Assembly: GCF_002216685.1 (NCBI RefSeq)
Contig: NZ_CP022353.1
Span: 1,116,001-1,180,000, forward strand
Reading direction: 5' to 3'
Length of the DNA: 64,000 nucleotides
Origin: Vibrio tarriae
GTDB taxonomy: Bacteria; Pseudomonadota; Gammaproteobacteria; Enterobacterales; Vibrionaceae
The position numbers and the translations under genes are program-made. Below, one piece after another: positions 18,354 through 27,494 of this stretch (position 1 is the first letter of the stretch; the number at the start of each line of letters is the position of its first letter). Below the pieces are notes generated by a model. The model did not search any database, was not told the DNA's origin, and saw only the letters and a list, made by a program, of their open reading frames with translations.

Positions 18354-19049
18354 ATGCGTTTAGACAAATTCCTGTGTGATGCGCTCGGTACAACGCGCAA
18401 AGAGGCCACTCAACTTCTCAAAAGTGGTGAAGTGACCGTCGATGATGTGGTGCAAAAAAGTGGTGCGTTCAAACTCAAAGAGGCGTCACGTGTTGAGTGG
18501 CAAGGCCGTGAAATTACGTTGCATGGTCCGCGTTACATCATGATGCACAAACCAGATGGCGTGGTCTGTTCACATGAAGATGGTTTTAACCAAACGGCGT
18601 TTACCTTGCTTGATGAAGTTAATATTCAAGATCTGCACTTTGCAGGCCGCTTGGATGTCGATACCACAGGTTTACTGCTGATCACTGATGATGGGCAATG
18701 GTCGCACCGAGTCACGTCACCAAAACATAAGTGCGAGAAGACCTACCGCGTGTGGTTGGCGGACCCCATTCAAACTGATTACGCAGAGCAATTTAACCGA
18801 GGTATTGAATTGCGTGGTGAACGTGAGCTGACTTTGCCCGCGCAACTGGAGGTGATCAGTGAAACGGAAGTGCTATTGACCATCCATGAAGGAAAGTATC
18901 ACCAAGTGAAGCGTATGTTTGCCGCTTTAGGTAACAAAGTCATAGGGTTACATCGTGAACGTATTGGTCAGATTACCTTAGATGAAACCCTTGAACCGGG
19001 GGAATACCGCTATTTGACGGAAGAAGAAGTGACCTCAATCTGGAAATAA
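18354..19049 (+). CDS. rsuA: 16S rRNA pseudouridine(516) synthase RsuA
   Basis: 231 residues: an N-terminal S4 RNA-binding domain ([20 protein letters not shown] to ~60), then the RsuA/RluB/E/F catalytic domain. The catalytic aspartate is in [13 protein letters not shown] (Asp101). [15 protein letters not shown] is the conserved KxxRxM-type motif near the C-terminus. Length equals E. coli RsuA (231). It modifies U516 in helix 18 of 16S rRNA. Start ATG follows GATGAGGTAAGC. It is monocistronic; ERIC copy 2 lies downstream. Confidence 0.95.
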   Translation: MRLDKFLCDALGTTRKEATQLLKSGEVTVDDVVQKSGAFKLKEASRVEWQGREITLHGPRYIMMHKPDGVVCSHEDGFNQTAFTLLDEVNIQDLHFAGRLDVDTTGLLLITDDGQWSHRVTSPKHKCEKTYRVWLADPIQTDYAEQFNRGIELRGERELTLPAQLEVISETEVLLTIHEGKYHQVKRMFAALGNKVIGLHRERIGQITLDETLEPGEYRYLTEEEVTSIWK

Positions 19050-19115
19050 ACCAAGATTTAGGAAATAGATTGTTTCTGAATTAGCACTAGTTAATCGCGG
19101 CGATTATTAAGATCA

Positions 19116-19238
19116 TATACCCAAACAACTTGGAGTTGCAGGTAGGCGGCAAGTGAGTCCCCCTAAGCATAGAAAGACTATGTGATTGGGGTGAAAGCAC
19201 GTAACCAACATCGCTGCAGCTTAAGTAGGAAGGGTATA
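19116..19238 (+). repeat. ERIC (IRU) element, copy 2
   Basis: 123-bp element, TATACCC to GGGTATA, same orientation as copy 1 and about 90% alike by eye, including GTTGCAGGTAGGCGGCAAG and GCTGCAGCTTAAGTAGGAAG. It fills most of the 318-base gap between rsuA and the bcr-like gene. Nothing else is evident in that gap apart from the bcr leader. Confidence 0.92.
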
Positions 19239-19367
19239 GACCGATAGGGCTTAGCGCTGAATCTAAGCGTTAAGTCCTCCCACGTTTTATTGCCTCATCA
19301 AGCAATCTCTAATTCGCATACACTTATGGGTGTACGCGAAAAACTCAATTTAACTCTACGGAGAAGT

Positions 19368-20573
19368 ATGTCTACCTCAACCGTGAATACCCAACAAACA
19401 CCGCAAATGAGTTTGTTGCTTTATATTGTGCTCGGTGCACTCGGTGCGTTGACACCGCTGGCGATCGATATGTATTTGCCGGCCATGCCGACCATTGCCC
19501 GTGATTTCGGCGTTAACGCTGGTGCGGTGCAAATTACTCTAACTGCCTATACGGCAGGCTTTGCCATTGGGCAATTGCTGCATGGTCCGCTGGCCGATAG
19601 CTTTGGTCGCCGTCCGGTGATGCTGTGCGGTATCTTCCTCTTTGGTATTGCCGCTATGGTGAGCGCGACGACCAATGGTATTGAAGCCTTAACCTACATT
19701 CGTGCCGCGCAAGGTTTTGCGGGTGCGGCGGCGGCCGTGGTCATTCAAGCGGTGGTACGCGATATGTTTGACCGCGAAGATTTTGCGCGGGCAATGTCGT
19801 TTGTCACTTTAGTGGTGACCTTGGCTCCCTTGGTAGCCCCCATGATCGGTGGACATTTGGCGATTTGGTTTGGCTGGCGTTCTATCTTCTGGGTGCTGGC
19901 GTTGTTTGCGGCACTCGTTATCGCGATGGTGATGTGGAAAATTCCAGAAACGCTGAGCCCTGAAAATCGTCAGCCGCTGCGTTTTCGTAGCACCATGCGC
20001 AACTATTTTGATTTGTGCAAAAACCCTGTAGCTATGGGGCTGATTTTCTCTGGCGCATTTTCGTTTGCGGGTATGTTCGCGTTTTTGACAGCCGGTGCCT
20101 TTGTGTACATCGATATTTATGGTGTTAGCCCAGACGGTTTCGGATACCTGTTTGGCCTTAATATTGTTGCGATGATTGCGCTGACTACGATCAATGGCCG
20201 TTTTGTCAAAAAAATCGGCTCACACAACATGCTACGCTTCGCACTCTTTTTACAGTTGATGGCGGGGATTGGTCTGTTTGTTAGCTGGGTTCTGGATTGG
20301 GGATTATGGGGAACCGTACCATTCGTGGTGTTGTTTGTCGGTACAATCTCAACCATTGGCAGTAACTCGATGGGGTTGTTGCTGAGTAAATACCCGCGTA
20401 TGGCGGGAACCGCTTCATCATTAGCGGGCACATTGCGTTTTGGTACGGGCTCAATCATTGGCGCTGTCGTGGCAGCGTTGCCGGGTACTGAAACATGGCC
20501 AATGATATTTGTGATGGCGGCTTGTTCTGTGTTATCAGGTGCCTTTTACTGGACGTTAGGAAGAAAAGCGTAA
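19368..20573 (+). CDS. bcr: Bcr/CflA-family MFS drug exporter
   Basis: 401 residues from ATG 19368 (MSTSTVNTQQTPQMS), with GGAGA six bases upstream; the frame is open from 19290 but the extension has no ribosome site. There are twelve predicted membrane segments. Family signatures: LTPLAIDMYLPAMPTIARDF in TM1, the MFS loop GPLADSFGRRPVML after TM2, and the TM4-TM5 region RAAQGFAGAAAAVVIQAVVRD. The Bcr/CflA group exports bicyclomycin, chloramphenicol, sulfonamides and cysteine-like solutes by proton antiport. Its stop overlaps the ATG of the DUF2913 gene (TAATG), so the two are co-translated. Confidence 0.9.
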   Translation: MSTSTVNTQQTPQMSLLLYIVLGALGALTPLAIDMYLPAMPTIARDFGVNAGAVQITLTAYTAGFAIGQLLHGPLADSFGRRPVMLCGIFLFGIAAMVSATTNGIEALTYIRAAQGFAGAAAAVVIQAVVRDMFDREDFARAMSFVTLVVTLAPLVAPMIGGHLAIWFGWRSIFWVLALFAALVIAMVMWKIPETLSPENRQPLRFRSTMRNYFDLCKNPVAMGLIFSGAFSFAGMFAFLTAGAFVYIDIYGVSPDGFGYLFGLNIVAMIALTTINGRFVKKIGSHNMLRFALFLQLMAGIGLFVSWVLDWGLWGTVPFVVLFVGTISTIGSNSMGLLLSKYPRMAGTASSLAGTLRFGTGSIIGAVVAALPGTETWPMIFVMAACSVLSGAFYWTLGRKA

Positions 20574-21232
20574 TGGCGAATTACCATTTAGAAATTCAAA
20601 ATGTGGTCAATACTGCACTGGCAGAATTAGAGGCCGAACATAAAGCGGGCAAGCTTGCCAATGCGCCAGTGGCTAACAACCATTTTTTAGTGCATTGGGT
20701 GACGAAAGCACTAAAAGCACAACGGTTTCACCGCTGCGTGGGTGATGATTTAACTCAGTGGCAGAAAGCGGGGCGCTCAAAAGGGACAGAATCACAACTG
20801 TTACCGACCTTTCAACGCATCTCCGCGTATTACGCGCATTTTTTTGCAGAGCAAGAGCACACACCGATAACCGATAAACAAATCGAAGCGTTTTTGGATG
20901 AGATGGAGCAAGCAGGTTGGGAAGTTTCCACCTCTGAGCCGTTAGTCAATGCAGGAAAAGTGCAGATTTTTACTGACGGCCAGAATTCATTGGCTCTTTG
21001 CTCTGTGCAGTGTGAAGCTTGTTTTGATGGTGAACGGTTAGTGAAACCAATGAACTGGTTTGTGCGCGGTTACCACGCTGGCTTTATTGAGAAAGCCTTT
21101 GCGGCGGGATTTATGGTACACAAGCAAACCGATTACAAATCGAATGTGAAATACCATGGTGAGTACCTGATTTTCCCCGCCAACCAAGGTACTCAGTTGG
21201 CGGAAATTCCGATTTCTTTTCGTGCTAACTAA
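20573..21232 (+). CDS. DUF2913 family protein
   Basis: 219 residues from ATG 20573, overlapping the bcr stop codon by one base. It is a soluble protein with no signal peptide. It contains FLVHWVTKALKAQRF, a Cys-containing CSVQCEACFDGERLVKPMNW and WFVRGYHAGFIEKAFAAGF. I recognise it as DUF2913, common in Vibrio and relatives, with no known function. Coupling to an exporter is seen directly, but it gives little clue because members occur in many contexts. Confidence 0.75.
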   Translation: MANYHLEIQNVVNTALAELEAEHKAGKLANAPVANNHFLVHWVTKALKAQRFHRCVGDDLTQWQKAGRSKGTESQLLPTFQRISAYYAHFFAEQEHTPITDKQIEAFLDEMEQAGWEVSTSEPLVNAGKVQIFTDGQNSLALCSVQCEACFDGERLVKPMNWFVRGYHAGFIEKAFAAGFMVHKQTDYKSNVKYHGEYLIFPANQGTQLAEIPISFRAN

Positions 21233-21309
21233 CTTTTCGTGCTAGCTAAAGAGCTCAGTTAGATCAGTTTGAAAAACGGCGCTCAAAAGCCTGACTGCAG
21301 GAAAACCTC

Positions 21310-21341
21310 ATCCCGTCGCTTAATCTCGGCGGGATTTTTTT
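21310..21341 (+). terminator. Rho-independent terminator of the bcr operon
   Basis: ATCCCGTCG and CGGCGGGAT pair (one G-T wobble) around a CTTAATCT loop, followed by seven T. It overlaps the 3' end of the convergent YbjT-like gene. Confidence 0.85.
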
Positions 21342-22756
21342 ATGATGGCTTTTACCATGCCACGAAAGATAAACAGATGGGCTGGCATCATGGCATACCA
21401 GTACATCAAGCCGAGAAAACCTTGTGGATGCCACCACGCCGTTACATTCAGGCGTCGCTTATCGCCCAAATCATCGATGGTAAATTCCAAACGTCCTAGC
21501 CCCGGGCCTTTCATACCAAACAGTAAGGACAAAAACTGCTGCGGTTGGCAGCGGATCACCTTCCAAGAGTCGATATAATCTCCCACTGCGAGCTCAGCAC
21601 CAGCGGGATAGCGACGAATCGGCTTACCACCACCAAACAGCACATCCAACCATTCACGAGTACGCCACAGAATATTGGCAAAAAAATACCCTTGATCGCG
21701 GCGGCCTATAGTGCGGATGACTTTCCACAGCACATGGCTGCTTAACTCGGTTTCGATGCTGGCCCCCGCTTGCTTGGGGTAATAACCAAAACCCGGTTGC
21801 CAACGGACAATGGCGTGAGGGTCAAATCCCCATACTTGGCTACGCACAAAGGTTCCTTCACTGCTGATCGCCGCTTTGACCGCTTCTCGATAGGCGATCA
21901 ATGGCTGTGGATAGCGTGCTTCAATCGCTTGGGTGTCGGCAATAAAATCATGTGTTAACCCTTCCAGCAGCGAGCGTCCAATCGAGCTTGGCACCGAAGT
22001 CACCATACCGAGCCAGCGTGAAGCCATACTTGGAGTGAGAAAGCGCGTCGACCATAAGCGATAGGGTTTCCCGGTCAATTCGCACAGAATCTGAAACTGT
22101 TCGCGATAGCTGAGGACATCAGGCCCGCCAAGCTCAAACGTCTGATGCATCTTTGGCTGCTCTTCGGCAAATTTCAGTAAATAGGTGTTGAGATTAGCCA
22201 GAGCAATCGGATTGGCTTGGGAGTCAACCCATTTAGGCGTAATGAGTACTGGCAAGTTGTAGACAAAATCGCGCATGATTTCGAATGCAGCCGAGCCAGG
22301 GCCGATGATAACCCCCGCTCTCAGTTCCGTGATCGGGACACGTGACTGGCGCAGTATCTGCCCAGTAGCGTAACGCGCTTGTAAATGAGGGGAGCGACCA
22401 GACTCCGGTTGTAGCGAGCTTAAATAGATCACATGTTGTACTTGGCTATGCGCAAGATCGAGCGCGTCTTTTACGTTTTGCGCCAATGAAAGCTCGTAAT
22501 CGACAAAATCCCCGCCATGCGCCATGCCATGAACCAAGAAAAAGACCAAATCATAATTGGGGATGGTGGCGAGCGTTTTCTGACGATTCGCTAAATCCAG
22601 CGTGAGCCGAGTTAAGTTGGGATGAGTGGGCAAGCGCGCATGCAATGTCTCGATATGACGAGAGGCGGCCGTGGTATGGTATCCCGCATTCAGTAGCAGT
22701 GGCAGCAACTGCGCCCCTACATAACCTGATGCACCTAACACTAATACCTTTTTCAT
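21320..22756 (-). CDS. YbjT-like SDR oxidoreductase with DUF2867 domain
   Basis: 478 residues. N-terminal atypical short-chain dehydrogenase/NmrA-type Rossmann fold with dinucleotide motif VLGASGYVGAQLLP (6-19), then SSLQPESG, where a catalytic Ser-like motif is expected. The C-terminal ~180 residues form a DUF2867 (SRPBCC-like) domain, including GDYIDSWKVIRCQP and RLNVTAWWHPQGFLGLMYWY. Size and domain order match E. coli YbjT (about 476). The substrate is unknown; an NAD(P)-binding redox or sensor role is likely. The C-terminus is basic (IIKKSRRD) and may contact the membrane. Single gene, divergent from the MATE exporter. Confidence 0.83.
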   Translation of the reverse strand: MKKVLVLGASGYVGAQLLPLLLNAGYHTTAASRHIETLHARLPTHPNLTRLTLDLANRQKTLATIPNYDLVFFLVHGMAHGGDFVDYELSLAQNVKDALDLAHSQVQHVIYLSSLQPESGRSPHLQARYATGQILRQSRVPITELRAGVIIGPGSAAFEIMRDFVYNLPVLITPKWVDSQANPIALANLNTYLLKFAEEQPKMHQTFELGGPDVLSYREQFQILCELTGKPYRLWSTRFLTPSMASRWLGMVTSVPSSIGRSLLEGLTHDFIADTQAIEARYPQPLIAYREAVKAAISSEGTFVRSQVWGFDPHAIVRWQPGFGYYPKQAGASIETELSSHVLWKVIRTIGRRDQGYFFANILWRTREWLDVLFGGGKPIRRYPAGAELAVGDYIDSWKVIRCQPQQFLSLLFGMKGPGLGRLEFTIDDLGDKRRLNVTAWWHPQGFLGLMYWYAMMPAHLFIFRGMVKAIIKKSRRD

Positions 22757-22777
22757 CCGACGGTCCTTTTTAATCGT

Positions 22778-22807
22778 TTGTTGTGCTTATGCGTGCGTGA
22801 GTATAAT
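22778..22807 (+). promoter_or_regulatory. Probable sigma-70 promoter of the MATE gene
   Basis: TTGTTG (22778-22783) and TATAAT (22802-22807) separated by 18 bases, 77 bases upstream of the GTG start. Assigned by pattern only. Confidence 0.45.
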
Positions 22808-22883
22808 AACGGCTGTTTTTTCTGCCTACTATGTCCTTAACCTTAACAGGTAATAGGGAGTCCTCACACTTTGGAGTGATACT

Positions 22884-24260
22884 GTGTCTGTTGTCTCTCA
22901 AGTTTTATCCCACATGAGAGGGGATTTCTTCCGCCGCTTGATCGCGATTGCTCTGCCGATCACGCTACAAAATATCATGTTCTCCAGCCGCGGTTTGGTC
23001 GATGTGCTAATGCTCGGGCAACTGGGAGAGGCCGAAATTGCCGCTGTGGGTGTCGCGGCACGAGCGACCTTTGTGACTACTATTATGCTGGTGGGCGTGA
23101 CCACAGGCGGCGCACTGCTCACGGCGCAATATTGGGGGGCGGGCGATCGCAAAGGTGTGCGTGAAAGTACGGCACTGACTTGGTTAGTCTCGAACTTCTT
23201 TGCCTTTTTCACGGTATTGCTGTTCCTGTTTTTCCCACAGCAAATCATGTCGTTAACGACCGATTCGGAGCAAGTTAATGCGCTGGGTAGTCAATATCTG
23301 ATCATCACCTCGTTCACTATGTTTGCGGTGGCCTGTGTTAGCAGTATGGCAGTAGGACTTCGCGCGATGCATAAGCCCGGGGTAAGCACGTTTTTCAGCG
23401 GTATTGGCATTGTGTCTAACGTAGTACTGAACTGGATCTTAATTTTCGGTAAATTTGGATTCCCAGCGATGGGTATCCAAGGGGCGGCGATTGCCACCGT
23501 GTTGAGTGGTGCGATTGAAATTGCTTGTTTGTACAGTTACTTGTATGGCAAAAAACATTTAATGGCCTTTGGTCTACAGGACATCAAAGCGGTCATCGAT
23601 TTGCCGAAAATCAGCCGTTTTCTACGTTTGTCATTACCCACCACGTTTAACTTCCTGATCTGGGCTGCTGGTTTATTTACCTACCACGCTATCATGGGGC
23701 AGACGGGGGTTCAGGGGCTAGCTGCGCTATCCGTCATGACTCCGGTTGAATCGATTTCCCTGAGTTTACTGATTGGCATGTCTACTGCGGCGGCAGTCTT
23801 GGTGGGCAATCAACTTGGCGCGAAAAACTATGAAGCGGTGTACTACCAAGCGATAGGTGTAACCGCATGCAGTGTGCTGGTCGGTATTGTTGTCGCGATT
23901 GGTCTGTATCTGGTGCAAATTCCGGTGCTTGGTGCGTTTACGGCGTTAACCCCTGAAACGCGCGAGTTATCAGAAAAATTTATGCTGATCTTGTGCTTAG
24001 GTATCGTGCTGCGTTCATTCCCGATGACCGCGATCGTTGGCGTGTTGCGCGCGGGTGGCGATGTTAAATTCTGTCTCGGCCAAGACATCGTCGCGCAGTG
24101 GTGTATTGGTATCCCGTTAGCCGCCTTTGCTGCGCTAGTGTTAAAGGTCGAACCGGAGTGGATTTACCTGCTGTTTTTGACTGAAGAAGTGGTGAAGTGG
24201 TTTGGCTCACTACACCGCATGAAAAGCAAGAAGTGGATGCAGAATTTGATTGAAAATTAG
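22884..24260 (+). CDS. MATE-family multidrug/cation antiporter
   Basis: 458 residues with twelve predicted membrane segments in two homologous halves (LRLSLPTTFNFLIWAAG starts the second). Conserved MATE features: ALPITLQNIMFSSRGLVDVLMLGQLGEAE and AAAVLVGNQLGAKNYEAV. V. cholerae carries several MATE pumps (NorM and the Vcm group); which one this is cannot be told safely. Start is GTG 22884 with GGAG nine bases upstream. It exports cationic drugs or metabolites in exchange for Na+ or H+. Confidence 0.9.
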   Translation: MSVVSQVLSHMRGDFFRRLIAIALPITLQNIMFSSRGLVDVLMLGQLGEAEIAAVGVAARATFVTTIMLVGVTTGGALLTAQYWGAGDRKGVRESTALTWLVSNFFAFFTVLLFLFFPQQIMSLTTDSEQVNALGSQYLIITSFTMFAVACVSSMAVGLRAMHKPGVSTFFSGIGIVSNVVLNWILIFGKFGFPAMGIQGAAIATVLSGAIEIACLYSYLYGKKHLMAFGLQDIKAVIDLPKISRFLRLSLPTTFNFLIWAAGLFTYHAIMGQTGVQGLAALSVMTPVESISLSLLIGMSTAAAVLVGNQLGAKNYEAVYYQAIGVTACSVLVGIVVAIGLYLVQIPVLGAFTALTPETRELSEKFMLILCLGIVLRSFPMTAIVGVLRAGGDVKFCLGQDIVAQWCIGIPLAAFAALVLKVEPEWIYLLFLTEEVVKWFGSLHRMKSKKWMQNLIEN

Positions 24261-24373
24261 ACACTCATCGTTCGATTGGTGCAAATTAATGCATATAGTG
24301 TGATCTGCTAGCCAAAATACTTTCTCCGCTTAGGGTTTTGGTGTAGATTCTGTGTCCGGTTTCATTTTCGGCA

Positions 24374-25057
24374 ATGAGTGGTTCGATGTTACAGCTAATA
24401 GACCTATGCAAAGGCTATGTAGATGGTGATGAATTTCATCCCGTTTTGCAGGGAGCTGAGTTGACGTTGAACCAAGGCGATCAGTTGGCGCTCATGGGCG
24501 AGAGTGGCTCTGGTAAAAGTACTCTGCTGAACTTGATCGCTGGTCTGGATAGTGCTGACTCGGGGGAAATCTGGTTTCCCGGATTTCCCATGCATCACAC
24601 TTCTGAGCACCATCGCACGGCATTTCGTCGTGACAATATTGGCCAAATTTTCCAGCAATATAACTTGCTACCCACACTCAATATTGCCGATAACATTCGT
24701 TTCTGTCGTCAACTGAAAGGTTTACCTGAAGATGCCGGTTTGTGGCGACAAATTCTGTCGGCTCTCGATCTCATGCCTTTGCTGGGTCGCTACCCAGAAG
24801 AGGTCTCTGGTGGTCAACAACAAAGAGCGGCGATTGCGCGCGCTTTGTATATGGAACCGAAAATTTTACTTGCTGATGAGCCGACCGGCAGTTTAGATGA
24901 ACGCAATGCCGAAGCGGTAATGCGCTTGCTCACGACTCTGACTCGTCAGCTCAATTGTGCCTTGCTTTTGGTGACGCACAGTGAAAAAGTTGCGCAGCAC
25001 ATGGATGGCTGTATTCGTCTGCAAGGAGGACAGCTGCATGTTATGGCCCGTAGTTAA
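24374..25057 (+). CDS. ABC transporter ATPase (LolD/MacB-type, AttE-like)
   Basis: 227 residues, single nucleotide-binding domain: Walker A GESGSGKST (42-50), Q-loop FQQYNLLPTL, signature VSGGQQQRAAIARAL, Walker B ILLADEPTG, H-loop VTHSEK. This belongs to the MacB/LolD group that partners with FtsX-type permeases. Two starts are possible (24374, or ATG 24386 giving MLQLIDL); neither has a strong ribosome site. It overlaps the permease gene by 20 bases and heads a three-gene unit with the AttH-like gene, an arrangement known from att-type loci. Confidence 0.92.
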   Translation: MSGSMLQLIDLCKGYVDGDEFHPVLQGAELTLNQGDQLALMGESGSGKSTLLNLIAGLDSADSGEIWFPGFPMHHTSEHHRTAFRRDNIGQIFQQYNLLPTLNIADNIRFCRQLKGLPEDAGLWRQILSALDLMPLLGRYPEEVSGGQQQRAAIARALYMEPKILLADEPTGSLDERNAEAVMRLLTTLTRQLNCALLLVTHSEKVAQHMDGCIRLQGGQLHVMARS

Positions 25058-27494
25058 GGCGCTATTGGGTCATTATCGTCGCTATCCATTACAGATTTGT
25101 CTGGTCTGGCTTGGCCTGACTCTCGGTGTCTCTCTATTGGTGGGCGTTACAGCCATTAACCATCATGCCAGACAAAGTTATGAGCATGGTGAGAAGCTAT
25201 TTTCTAATCCTTTACCCTATCGTATCCGCTCCAAGCATATTGCTAATAAAATTCCGCAAGGCTTATATATTCAGTTACGTCGTGACGGTTTTCAGCAGTG
25301 TGTTCCTTTCGATGATTACCGTTTTAGTACTACATCAGGTTTAGATCTGATTTTACAAGGGGTTGATCCCGTCGCTTTACTCTCTCTCGACAACGGCAAA
25401 CCCTTAGCTCAACAAAAAAGTGGTTTGCAACTGATGAACCCACCATATCCTGTCATGGTGAGCCAAGAGTTAGCCAAACTGCAAGATTGGCAAGAAGGGG
25501 ACTACATTGCGCTGACGGATGGTTCTCAGCTTGGCCCGATTGTGATTGATAGACATAACCAAGTGACTGGAATGCGAGTGGTGGCCGATTTATCCTTGGT
25601 CCGTATGCTCAAAAAAGGCTCTGGATTGACGGTGATCGCGTGTGCGGATATGCCACCGGCCAAGCTCGATAAACTGAAAAAAAGCTTGCCCAATGGCTTA
25701 ACGCTCACCCGCAGTACACGTTCAGAGTTGGAGTCTTTAACGCAAGCTTTCCATCTCAACTTAACCGCGATGGGCATGTTGGCCTTTTTAGTCGGTATCT
25801 TTATTTTCTATCAAGCGATGTCACTGTCCATGGTGCAGCGTCAGCCTTTGGTGGGCACGCTAAGGCAAATTGGTGTTAATGGTTGGCAACTGGCCAAAGC
25901 ATTGCTGATTGAACTTTTGCTATTGGTATTGGTGAGTTGGGTATGCGGTAACGTCTTGGGTTTACTGCTTGCCAATCAATTAATTCCATCTGTCGCGAGC
26001 AGTTTGGGTTATCTGTATAACGCCAATGTGGACTTAGCGATTGGTTGGGATTGGTCATGGAGCAGTTACAGTCTTTTGATGGCACTATTGGCGGCCTTTG
26101 CTTCTTGTACATGGCCTTTGGTGCGTTTGTTGCGTTCTCAACCCATTCGTTTATCGGCACGCCTGTCACTGGTTCGCTTTGCGGGGAAAGAGTTTAAGCT
26201 ACAAGCGCTATTGGCCTGTGCTTTGTGTGTGGCGGCGGTCGCGATTTATCAAGCCCCGAAAAGTCAGCAATCAGGGTTTGCGATTATTGGCTTAATGCTG
26301 CTGAGTGTTGCGCTGTTTACTCCCTACATTATCTGGACGTTATTCACCAGCTTTTCTTACACGCTGCGCTGGGTCAAAGTACGTTGGTTTTTTGCCGATG
26401 CCGCTGCGAGTATGAGTTATCGTGGTGTCGCCACGATGGCATTTATGGTCGCTTTAGCAGCCAATATTGGTGTTGAAACCATGGTCGGCAGTTTCCGAGA
26501 CACCACAGATCGCTGGCTGAGCCAGCGCCTTGCGGCCGATATCTACCTTTATCCGAGTAACAGTGTCGCTTCTCGTATGAGCCAATGGCTTGGCCAGCAA
26601 CCTGAAGTTGACGCGGTTTGGTGGCGTTGGGAAAAAGATTTCGCATCGCAACACGGGCCAGTACAAATCGTCAGTACGGGCGCTTCGGATGGTGAGCTAG
26701 ACTCACTCACCGTCAAACTGGGCGTGCCTAATTATTGGTACCATTTGCATCATGCGCGGGGGGTAATGATCAGTGAATCGATGGCGTTGAAGCTCGGGAT
26801 TCGTCCCGGTGACCTGATCGACTTACCGGAGCCGATGGGCTCGGGGTGGGCGGTTTTTGGGGTCTATTACGATTACGGTAATCCTTATCATCAAGTGATG
26901 ATGTCCCATCAAAACTGGATGAAAGCCTTTGCCGGCACTGGCAACGTGGCCTTGGCGGTTGTGCTCAAAGAAGGGCTCACCGGAGAAAGCGTCAAAAAGC
27001 GCCTTGATACCATTTTTAGGCTGGATGCGGATCGTATCTTTGATAACACCAATATTCATAGCCATGCGATGCGGGTTTTTGATCGCACGTTTTCGATTGC
27101 TGGAACGCTGGGCAATATCACCTTATTTATCGCCGTCTGTGGCATTTTCTTCTCAACTCTAGCGGGAGAAACATCGCGTTTACGCCATATCTCTTTGTTG
27201 CGTTGCCTTGGTGTGTCAGGTAAAGAGCTAGTGCTGATCGGCGGTATGCAGTTATTTGTTTTCGGCGCTATCTCTTTATTGATTGCACTGCCCTTGGGAT
27301 TAACTTTGGCCAAATTAGTGATTGATGTGGTGATCAAGCATTCGTTTGGATGGACTATGCAGTTGCAAATGGTGCCGGGAGAGTATGTGTACACAGTGGT
27401 GTGGTCTATGATGGCTTTAATTTTGGCGGGCGCTTTGCCAATTATTCGTTTGGCAAGAAAATCACCGATGAAATCACTGCGAGAGGCTTTGTAA
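25038..27494 (+). CDS. FtsX-like ABC permease (AttFG-type, fused)
   Basis: 818 residues from ATG 25038 (MLWPVVKALLGHY), preceded by AAGGAGG at nine bases. The gene begins inside the ATPase gene. It is a long permease with two FtsX-type halves: an N-terminal TM (CLVWLGLTLGVSLLVG), a large extracytoplasmic domain (~40-235), a first FtsX bundle (~245-355) ending with the QPIRLSARLSLV coupling segment, further TMs, a second periplasmic domain (~510-660), and a C-terminal bundle (GTLGNITLFIAVCGIFFSTLA to PMKSLREAL). Such permeases do mechanotransmission rather than classical import. Substrate unknown. Confidence 0.9.
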   Translation: MLWPVVKALLGHYRRYPLQICLVWLGLTLGVSLLVGVTAINHHARQSYEHGEKLFSNPLPYRIRSKHIANKIPQGLYIQLRRDGFQQCVPFDDYRFSTTSGLDLILQGVDPVALLSLDNGKPLAQQKSGLQLMNPPYPVMVSQELAKLQDWQEGDYIALTDGSQLGPIVIDRHNQVTGMRVVADLSLVRMLKKGSGLTVIACADMPPAKLDKLKKSLPNGLTLTRSTRSELESLTQAFHLNLTAMGMLAFLVGIFIFYQAMSLSMVQRQPLVGTLRQIGVNGWQLAKALLIELLLLVLVSWVCGNVLGLLLANQLIPSVASSLGYLYNANVDLAIGWDWSWSSYSLLMALLAAFASCTWPLVRLLRSQPIRLSARLSLVRFAGKEFKLQALLACALCVAAVAIYQAPKSQQSGFAIIGLMLLSVALFTPYIIWTLFTSFSYTLRWVKVRWFFADAAASMSYRGVATMAFMVALAANIGVETMVGSFRDTTDRWLSQRLAADIYLYPSNSVASRMSQWLGQQPEVDAVWWRWEKDFASQHGPVQIVSTGASDGELDSLTVKLGVPNYWYHLHHARGVMISESMALKLGIRPGDLIDLPEPMGSGWAVFGVYYDYGNPYHQVMMSHQNWMKAFAGTGNVALAVVLKEGLTGESVKKRLDTIFRLDADRIFDNTNIHSHAMRVFDRTFSIAGTLGNITLFIAVCGIFFSTLAGETSRLRHISLLRCLGVSGKELVLIGGMQLFVFGAISLLIALPLGLTLAKLVIDVVIKHSFGWTMQLQMVPGEYVYTVVWSMMALILAGALPIIRLARKSPMKSLREAL